The position numbers and the translations under genes are program-made. From positions 1 through 64,000 of the forward strand of contig CALBPI010000062.1 in assembly GCA_937899415.1 (NCBI GenBank): DNA of 64,000 bases, given 5' to 3'. The stretch is from an uncultured Gammaproteobacteria bacterium (GTDB taxonomy: Bacteria > Pseudomonadota > Gammaproteobacteria > Steroidobacterales > Woeseiaceae). The notes under the pieces are model-generated. The model made no database searches, was not told the DNA's origin, and saw only the letters and a list, made by a program, of their open reading frames with translations. Position 1 is the stretch's first letter. The number at the start of each line of letters is the position of its first letter. Positions 57,421 to 64,000 of the stretch are shown piece by piece.

Positions 57421-59346
57421 ATGACCGACCTCGACGATCTGCTGGCCAGCGATGGCGCCGTGGCGCGCGCTATTCCGGGCTATCAGCCGCGGTTGTCGCA
57501 GCGTCTTATGGCCGAGGCTGTCGACGTGGCCATGGCCAGCCGGGAGCATCTCGTGGTTGAGGCGGGCACGGGCACAGGCAAGACCTTTGCCTATCTGTTG
57601 CCTGCGCTTGTGGCCGGACGCCGTACGATCATCTCCACGGGTACGCGCGCACTGCAGGACCAGCTCTTTCACCGCGACCTGCCCATGATCGCGGCGGCCG
57701 TCGGCCGCCCCGTGAAGACCGCCTTGCTCAAGGGGCGCGCCAACTATCTCTGCCTGCACCGGCTCGACCAGGCCTTGACGGATGCGGCGGCGCTGACCGG
57801 CAAGGAAGCGCGGGTTCTTTCCGAGTGGCGCGACATGACCCGGCGCGGCGACCGCGCTGAGGTGACGCAAATCCCTGAGGACGCATCGTTGTGGCCGCGG
57901 GTGACCTCAACCGCCGACAACTGTCTGGGCCAGAAGTGCGCGTTCTACGAGGACTGCTACGTCGCACAGGCGCGCCGCGATGCGCAACGCGCCGACCTCG
58001 TGGTCGTCAACCACCACCTGTTGCTGGCCGACCTCGCGTTCCGCGAGACGGGCTTCGTTGAATTCCTGCCTGACGCTGACGCTGTGATCATCGATGAGGC
58101 ACACCAATTGCCCGACACGGCGCTGCAGTTCTTCGGTGTCAGTCTGTCCACGCGGCAGTGCATCGATCTGTTTGATGAGCTCGAGGTCGACACGGCGGGA
58201 ATAGGCGGGCCACCGCTCGACGAGGCCATGCGGCGCGCCCGCAAAGCGGTGCTCGACTTGCGGGAGGAGGCACCGGCGGATCGTGGCCGCTACGAGTTGG
58301 CCAACCTCGCCGGTGCCATCACCGCGCCTCTGTCCGAGTTTTCGGCGGCGCTGTCAGCGCTGCTTGAAGTACTGGACGAGCTAGGAGTGGATGCGTCCGA
58401 GGCGCTTGTGGATCGCTTGGTCAGGCTGGTGGACCGGCTCGGCATCATCGTCAACGATGACGACCTCGATGGGCTGCGCTGGGTCGAGGTGTCGCGCCGC
58501 AGCGTGCGTCTCAACATGACGCCGCTCGATGTGTCGGTACGACTGCGCGCGGCCATGGATGCCATGGAAACCGCCTGGGTGTTCACGTCGGCAACGCTCG
58601 CGGTTGGTGAGGACTTTTCGCATTTCACGAATCGCGTGGGCGTCGACGATGCGCGATGCCTGCGGTTCGAATCGCCCTTCGACCAGGCGCGTAATGCGCG
58701 TGTGCTGGTGCCCCGCGGTTTGCCGGCGCCGAACGAACGCGGCTTCATGACGAGCCTGCTGGATAAGACCGCGCCATTGCTCTCCGCGACGACCGGCGGC
58801 GTGTTCTTCCTGCACACAAGCTACCGCGCGCTGGCAGAAAGCGCGGCGTGGTTCTCATCGCGGCCTGCCGTGCTCGGTGATCGGGCGCTGTACGTGCAGG
58901 GCGACGCGCCGCGCGACAAGCTGTTGCAGGCGTTTCGCGCCGAGGGCAACGCCGTGCTGCTGGGCACAGGCACGTTCTGGGAAGGCGTCGATGTGCGCGG
59001 GCCCGCGTTGACGCTTGTCGTGATCGACAAGCTGCCGTTCGCGGCGCCCGATGACCCCATGCTCGTGGCGCGCAGCGCCTGGTTGCGCGCCGACGGCCGC
59101 AACCCGTTTCGCGACTACCAGCTGCCGCAGGCGGTGCTTGCGCTCAAGCAGGGCGTGGGGCGCCTGCTTCGTGACACCTCCGATTACGGCGTGGTTGTGC
59201 TCGGCGACCAGCGACTGCACGGTAAGTCCTACGGCCGTCTGTTCCTCGATGCCGTGCAGCCCATGCCCGTTGTTGATGACGTCGCGGACGCTGCGGCATT
59301 TCTCGCGGCGCGGGAGTGCGCCGACGACGAACGTGTGGCGTCGTGA
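57421..59346 (+). CDS. yoaA: DinG-family ATP-dependent helicase YoaA
   Basis: VVEAGTGTGKTFAYLLPAL; Fe-S Cys region CLGQKCAFYEDCYVAQARRDAQRADLVVVNHHLL; DEAH. Confidence 0.93.
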   Translation: MTDLDDLLASDGAVARAIPGYQPRLSQRLMAEAVDVAMASREHLVVEAGTGTGKTFAYLLPALVAGRRTIISTGTRALQDQLFHRDLPMIAAAVGRPVKTALLKGRANYLCLHRLDQALTDAAALTGKEARVLSEWRDMTRRGDRAEVTQIPEDASLWPRVTSTADNCLGQKCAFYEDCYVAQARRDAQRADLVVVNHHLLLADLAFRETGFVEFLPDADAVIIDEAHQLPDTALQFFGVSLSTRQCIDLFDELEVDTAGIGGPPLDEAMRRARKAVLDLREEAPADRGRYELANLAGAITAPLSEFSAALSALLEVLDELGVDASEALVDRLVRLVDRLGIIVNDDDLDGLRWVEVSRRSVRLNMTPLDVSVRLRAAMDAMETAWVFTSATLAVGEDFSHFTNRVGVDDARCLRFESPFDQARNARVLVPRGLPAPNERGFMTSLLDKTAPLLSATTGGVFFLHTSYRALAESAAWFSSRPAVLGDRALYVQGDAPRDKLLQAFRAEGNAVLLGTGTFWEGVDVRGPALTLVVIDKLPFAAPDDPMLVARSAWLRADGRNPFRDYQLPQAVLALKQGVGRLLRDTSDYGVVVLGDQRLHGKSYGRLFLDAVQPMPVVDDVADAAAFLAARECADDERVAS

Positions 59347-59348
59347 CG

Positions 59349-60026
59349 ATGCAGCCACTGCTGGCCATTGAGACCTCGACCGTCGCCTGTTCGGTGGCGG
59401 TGGGCAGCGCGACGGGTGTGGCGCTTCGGGAACGGCACGAGCCAGGTGCCCATGCGAGCCACATCATGGCCATGATCGACGCGGCGCTCGACGAGGCCGA
59501 CATCGGGATGGACGCGCTGGCCGGCATCGTTTACGGGCAGGGCCCGGGCTCCTTTACCGGTGTGCGGATCGCCGTGGCCCTGGCGCAGGGCTTGGCAGCC
59601 GGCCTCGACGTTCCCGTACTGGGTGTCTCCAGTCTTGCAGCGCTCGCGCAGTCGGGGGTGACCACGTACCCGGGTCGCGACCTGCTCGTCGTGCAGGACG
59701 CCCGTATGGGTGAGGTGTACGCCGGCGCGTATGCGCCCGATGACCGGGGCATCGTTCGGGCTCGTGCTGCAGATCGGCTCCTGGGCCCGGATGCCGTCGC
59801 CGCGCTAGCAGATGGCGTCGTTCTGGGCGGCGCGCTGCAAGCGATGCCGGCGCTTGCGTCGCGGCTCTGCGATGACGGCATGGTGAAAGACGCGTCGCAC
59901 GCGCTACCTTCGGCGCGCGAATTGCTCGTGCTGGCGCGTGCGGCTGACGACGGGGACTGGACGCCGGCAGCGCGCGCGGCCGCAGTGTACCTGCGTCAGC
60001 AGGTGGCGACGGCCAAGCCGGCCTGA
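59349..60026 (+). CDS. tsaB: tRNA threonylcarbamoyladenosine biosynthesis protein TsaB
   Basis: LLAIETSTVACSVAVG...GQGPGSFTGVRIAVALAQGLA. Confidence 0.95.
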   Translation: MQPLLAIETSTVACSVAVGSATGVALRERHEPGAHASHIMAMIDAALDEADIGMDALAGIVYGQGPGSFTGVRIAVALAQGLAAGLDVPVLGVSSLAALAQSGVTTYPGRDLLVVQDARMGEVYAGAYAPDDRGIVRARAADRLLGPDAVAALADGVVLGGALQAMPALASRLCDDGMVKDASHALPSARELLVLARAADDGDWTPAARAAAVYLRQQVATAKPA

Positions 60027-60038
60027 CGATTCCGGCTG

Positions 60039-60056
60039 CTGTAACATCGGTGTAAC
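60039..60056 (+). promoter_or_regulatory. Putative Pho box upstream of phoB
   Basis: CTGTAAC-ATCG-GTGTAAC: two 7-bp direct repeats separated by 4 bp. Confidence 0.65.
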
Positions 60057-60096
60057 GTCATATCGTTGTAATACTGGCGTCAATGGTGTTCGGGCC

Positions 60097-60795
60097 ATGA
60101 AGATGAGCGGGCCACGCATCCTAATAGTTGAAGACGAAGCAGCCATCAGCGATATGGTGGCGTTTCATTTGTCGCGCGCGGGTTACGACGTCGCGCAGGC
60201 AGCAGACTGTGAGACGGCGCGGGCCAAGTTGGCCGACCAGGGTGCCGATCTCGCCATTGTGGATTGGATGTTGCCCGACATGAGTGGGCTCGAGCTTGTC
60301 CGGTCGTTACAGCGCGACCCCCAGTACGAAGATCTCGCCATCATCATGCTGACGGCGCGCGCCGATGAGCAAGACAAGGTGCGCGGGCTCGACAGCGGTG
60401 CCGACGACTACATGACCAAGCCCTTCAGTTCGCGGGAACTGTTGTCGCGCATCCAGGCGGTGTTGCGTCGTTCGGCACCAGCCGCGGGCGAGCAGCACAC
60501 GGCTGGGCCGCTGACGATCGACGCCATCGGTCATCGCGTGTTTGCGCGCGACGCGGAAGTGTCGCTCGGGCCCAAGGAATACCGGTTGCTCAAGTTTCTC
60601 GTCACCCACCCGGAACGCGTTTACAGCCGGGCACAACTGCTCGATCGTGTGTGGGGCGCCAATGTCTACGTCGAGGAGCGCACGGTTGACGTGCACATCC
60701 GTCGACTGCGCAAAGCGCTGGAGCCTTATGACGCGGACGGCTGCATCCAGACGGTCCGCGGCGCCGGCTACCGGTTCTCGGCCAGGAGCGACTGA
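60097..60795 (+). CDS. phoB: Phosphate response regulator
   Basis: RILIVEDEAAISDMVAFHLSRAGYDV...; winged-helix C-terminus VYSRAQLLDRVWGANVYVEERTVDVHIRRLRKAL. Confidence 0.95.
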   Translation: MKMSGPRILIVEDEAAISDMVAFHLSRAGYDVAQAADCETARAKLADQGADLAIVDWMLPDMSGLELVRSLQRDPQYEDLAIIMLTARADEQDKVRGLDSGADDYMTKPFSSRELLSRIQAVLRRSAPAAGEQHTAGPLTIDAIGHRVFARDAEVSLGPKEYRLLKFLVTHPERVYSRAQLLDRVWGANVYVEERTVDVHIRRLRKALEPYDADGCIQTVRGAGYRFSARSD

Positions 60796-62105
60796 TGCCG
60801 GGCGCCTGGCGCAGTGTTTTGCTGATCGTCTCGGCGACAATCGGCGCAGGGCTCGGTGTTGGTGCCATGGTCGGCTTTCCCGTCGAGGGTCTCGCGCTCG
60901 CGCTGGCTACATTACTCGGCTACAACCTTTACCGCCTGCTCGACCTCGAACGCACGCTGCGGATTCGTGAACGCGTCGAGGTGCCTGAAGGCAATGGCGT
61001 GTGGTCACGCGTACTCGCAGGCGTACGCTACCAGCAGCAGCGCGTGCGTCGACACAAGCGCCGCGCGCGTGAGGTCATGCGTGAGGTGCGCCAGTCGACC
61101 AACGCATTGCCCGACGGTGTCATCGTGCTGACGCAGGACAACGAGATCCAGCGTTACAACGCGGCGGCGCGCATGCTGCTCGGGCTGCGACGGCGGCGCG
61201 ACCGCGGTCAGCGCGTCGATCATCTCGTGCGCCACCCGGATTTCGTGGCCTACCTGTCAGCCGACGACTACGCCTTGCCCGTGACCATCCCGTCGCCCGT
61301 GCGCGAGGGCGGCTGGTTGAGCCTGCGGCTCGTGCCCTACAGCGAAGCGGGCCGGTTGCTCACTGTGCGCGACATTAGCGAGCGCACGCGGCTGACGCGT
61401 ATGCGTCGCGACTTCGTCGCGAACGCGTCGCACGAACTGCGCACGCCGCTAACAGTAATCTCGGGCTATCTCGATGCCATGCGCGACGACCCTGAATTGC
61501 GCGGGGTGTGGGACAAGCCACTCGACGAAATGGGGCAGCAGGCTGACCGGATGCGGCAGATGCTCGATGAGTTGCTGGCGTTGTCGCGGCTCGAGGCCAG
61601 TGCCACAGCGCCTGCCGATAAGATCGTCGACATGGGCGGCGTCATTCGTGAGTGCGCTGCCTTGTTTGAAGATGGCGATACGGCCATCGAACCTGAGGTG
61701 GTCTCAGGTGCGAATGTGTTGGGCGAGTACGGTGAGATTGTGTCCGTCGTCAGCAATTTGCTGAGCAACGCCATACGCTATGGCGCGGGTGACGCACCCG
61801 TGATCGTGCGCTGGTTCAACACGGAAACCGGTGCCGAGTTGGTGGTTGAGGACCGTGGCGAGGGCATCGCGCCCGAGTATATACCGCGGCCCCCGGAGCT
61901 CTTCTCCCGGGCCACCCGCGGCCGCGGCCGCGACTCCGGCGGCGGTGGTTTGGGGCTCGCCATCGTCAAGCACGCACTCGCGCGCCACGATGCCACGCTC
62001 AAGATCGATAGCACGCTCGGCGAGGGCAGCGCCTTCCGTTGTCTGTTTCCGACTTCTCGGCTTGCGGGCCCCGAGGCCCTGCAGGCGGTTGGTGGCGAGC
62101 GCTAA
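60795..62105 (+). CDS. phoR: Phosphate regulon sensor kinase
   Basis: RDFVANASHELRTPLTVISGYLDAM; coupled to phoB. Confidence 0.95.
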   Translation: MPGAWRSVLLIVSATIGAGLGVGAMVGFPVEGLALALATLLGYNLYRLLDLERTLRIRERVEVPEGNGVWSRVLAGVRYQQQRVRRHKRRAREVMREVRQSTNALPDGVIVLTQDNEIQRYNAAARMLLGLRRRRDRGQRVDHLVRHPDFVAYLSADDYALPVTIPSPVREGGWLSLRLVPYSEAGRLLTVRDISERTRLTRMRRDFVANASHELRTPLTVISGYLDAMRDDPELRGVWDKPLDEMGQQADRMRQMLDELLALSRLEASATAPADKIVDMGGVIRECAALFEDGDTAIEPEVVSGANVLGEYGEIVSVVSNLLSNAIRYGAGDAPVIVRWFNTETGAELVVEDRGEGIAPEYIPRPPELFSRATRGRGRDSGGGGLGLAIVKHALARHDATLKIDSTLGEGSAFRCLFPTSRLAGPEALQAVGGER

Positions 62106-62219
62106 CGCTGCGCGTTGAACTGAGTCGGTCCCGCCGGGTCGAACTGCTAAACTTCCGATAGGCCCTCGCATGCGACGGGCGTCACGGCAATACCGCGAGT
62201 TTGCGGCGAAGGTAACCGA

Positions 62220-62933
62220 ATGCAGCCCGTCGATCTGACACATCACATTTCGAAGCGCTTCGAGAAGGATCTCGAGGAGTTGCGCGGCAACGTGCTCGCT
62301 ATGGGCGGTCTAGTTGAATCACAGCTCACGAAGGCCATCGATGCCGTCGTGTCCGGCAACAGCGAGCTGGGCCTTCGCGTCGCGCACGACGACTACAAAG
62401 TCAACCGGTTCGAGGTCACGATTGATGAAGCCTGCAGCCGCATCATTGCGACGCGTGCGCCGGCGGCATCGGATCTGCGCCTGATCATGGCCATCATCAA
62501 GACGATCACGGATCTCGAGCGTATCGGCGATGAGGCCGAGAAGATCGGTTTTCTTGCTTCCCGGCTCGCCAACATGGATCGGCCCAGCGACTCCTACCGC
62601 GAACTCAAGACGCTGGGCGCCCATGTGCGGCGTATGGTGGCCGCGGCCATGGACGCGTTTGCGCGCATGGACGTCGATGCGGCGCTGGCCACGGTGCGTG
62701 AGGACGAGTACGTCGACGAGGAGTACGAAAAGATCCAGCGTCAATGCATCACGTTCATGATGGAAGACCCGCGCACGATCCGTCGTTTTATGGACGTGAC
62801 CTGGGCTGCGCGGTCGCTGGAACGCATTGGCGACCACGCGAAGAACATCTGCGAGTACGTGATCTACATGGTGCGCGGCAAGGATATCCGCCACATCAAT
62901 GTCGACGAGATTGATCTCGACGAACAGGACTGA
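62220..62933 (+). CDS. phoU: Phosphate signalling protein PhoU
   Basis: THHISKRFEKDLEELRGNVLAMGGLVE; ERIGDEAEKIG; ERIGDHAKNICEYVIYMVRGKDIRH. Confidence 0.96.
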   Translation: MQPVDLTHHISKRFEKDLEELRGNVLAMGGLVESQLTKAIDAVVSGNSELGLRVAHDDYKVNRFEVTIDEACSRIIATRAPAASDLRLIMAIIKTITDLERIGDEAEKIGFLASRLANMDRPSDSYRELKTLGAHVRRMVAAAMDAFARMDVDAALATVREDEYVDEEYEKIQRQCITFMMEDPRTIRRFMDVTWAARSLERIGDHAKNICEYVIYMVRGKDIRHINVDEIDLDEQD

Positions 62934-62936
62934 CGG

Positions 62937-63449
62937 ATGCCGAGACTGACCCGAAGAACGGGCAATGCGCTGACCGCGCTCGCGTGTTTTGGTCTGCTGG
63001 CTTTTGCGCTGTACTCGCAGTACGTGCTCGAGCTCTACCCGTGCCCCCTGTGCATCTTTCAGCGCATTGCGGTTGCAGGTCTGGGGCTTGTGACGCTCAT
63101 CGCGGCGCTCCACAACCCCGCGCGCGTCGGCACTATCGTCTACACCGTGCTGGCACTCGCGACCGGCGGGCTGGGTGTTGGCATCGCCGCACGCCATGTC
63201 TGGCTGCAGAACCTGCCGCCTGACCAGGTGCCCGCCTGCGGTGCCGGCCTCGATTACATGCTCGACACCTTGCCGCTCACGAGTGTCGTTCGGCAGGTGC
63301 TGACGGCATCCGGTGAGTGTGCCGAAGTGTCCTGGCGCCTCCTTGGCCTGACCATGCCCACCTGGGTGGTAATCGCGGTTTCCGCGTTGCTGCTTTGGGT
63401 GCTCGTCGTCAACACGCGGCTGCCACGACGCACTGCCTCGGCTTTGTAG
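62937..63449 (+). CDS. dsbB: Disulfide bond formation protein B
   Basis: LELYPCPLCIFQRIAV; four hydrophobic helices. Confidence 0.93.
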   Translation: MPRLTRRTGNALTALACFGLLAFALYSQYVLELYPCPLCIFQRIAVAGLGLVTLIAALHNPARVGTIVYTVLALATGGLGVGIAARHVWLQNLPPDQVPACGAGLDYMLDTLPLTSVVRQVLTASGECAEVSWRLLGLTMPTWVVIAVSALLLWVLVVNTRLPRRTASAL

Positions 63450-63453
63450 GTCA

Positions 63454-64000
63454 TCAAGTCAGCAGGCGTTGCATGACGCCTTCGTACATTGTCGCCAGCC
63501 TGCCGATATCGCTGATCTTCACGTGCTCGTTGATCTTGTGAATGGAGGCATTCACGGGGCCGAGCTCCACGACGTCAACGCCCGCAGGCGCGATGAAGCG
63601 ACCATCCGACGTGCCGCCGCCCGTCGAAAGCTCGGTGGTGAGGCCCGACACGTCGCGGATCGCCTCGGTCACTGCGTCGGTCAGTGTGCCGGGCTCCGTG
63701 AGAAACGGTTCGCCCGACAGGTGCCAGTCGAGCGTGCAGTCGATACCGAATTCGCCGACGAGCGCCGCGACCTTTTGCTGGAGCTCCTTAAACGTCCATT
63801 CGGTCGAATAGCGGAAGTTGAAGCGTGCCGAGAGGCTGCCCGGTGTGACATTGGGCGCCCCCGTGTCCGAAACGACCTTGACCACCTGAAACGAGGTGGG
63901 CGGGAAGTGGGCGTTGCCGTCGTCGAGCGGCATTCGGACCAGTGCGTCGAGCACGGGCGCAAACGCATGGATGGGGTTGCGCGCGAGGTGCGGGTAGGCA
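63454..64000 (-). CDS. dapE: Succinyl-diaminopimelate desuccinylase, partial (5' end off the window)
   Basis: NVTPGSLSARFNFRYSTEWT...LSTGGGTSDGRFIAPAGVDVVELGPVNASIHKINEHV. Confidence 0.93.
   Translation of the reverse strand, partial: AYPHLARNPIHAFAPVLDALVRMPLDDGNAHFPPTSFQVVKVVSDTGAPNVTPGSLSARFNFRYSTEWTFKELQQKVAALVGEFGIDCTLDWHLSGEPFLTEPGTLTDAVTEAIRDVSGLTTELSTGGGTSDGRFIAPAGVDVVELGPVNASIHKINEHVKISDIGRLATMYEGVMQRLLT

Noticed and set aside
60097-62933. phoB-phoR-phoU without pst transport genes as something unusual
   Set aside because: Separated pst and pho loci are plausible in bacteria and the window ends nearby; not notable without the whole genome.

Overview
This is a high-GC gammaproteobacterial chromosomal window, mostly housekeeping and envelope genes. 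They include ubiG, fghA, a FAN1-type nuclease, bfr/bfd, glrR-qseG-glrK, galE, pckG, hemP, dusA, a DUF11/OmpA giant surface-protein cluster, yoaA, tsaB, phoBRU, dsbB and dapE. The main accessory feature is an ~8.07 kb integrative element at 10637-18760, bounded by a 51-bp perfect direct repeat. One copy is the 3' part of an intact tRNA-Glu (18711-18786); the other (10637-10687) is a truncated copy next to a tyrosine integrase. The element carries an integrase, an AlpA-like HTH, a replication-initiator-like gene with five palindromic iterons inside its ORF, small coupled ORFs, a lone HK97-like major capsid protein, and a defence-like module. That module consists of an HTH repressor with a twin palindromic operator, a small ORF, a TIGR02391/Ymh-type HEPN-like protein, a ThsB-type TIR protein, and an ATGA-coupled multi-TM RipA/SLATT-like membrane protein. 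It looks like a minimal phage satellite carrying a Thoeris-like TIR plus membrane-effector pair without ThsA. A second unannotated candidate is a triple-hairpin 3'UTR/sRNA with C-rich loops immediately after the phasin gene (47653-47760, minus strand). Family calls come from reading the translated sequences; no database search was run.
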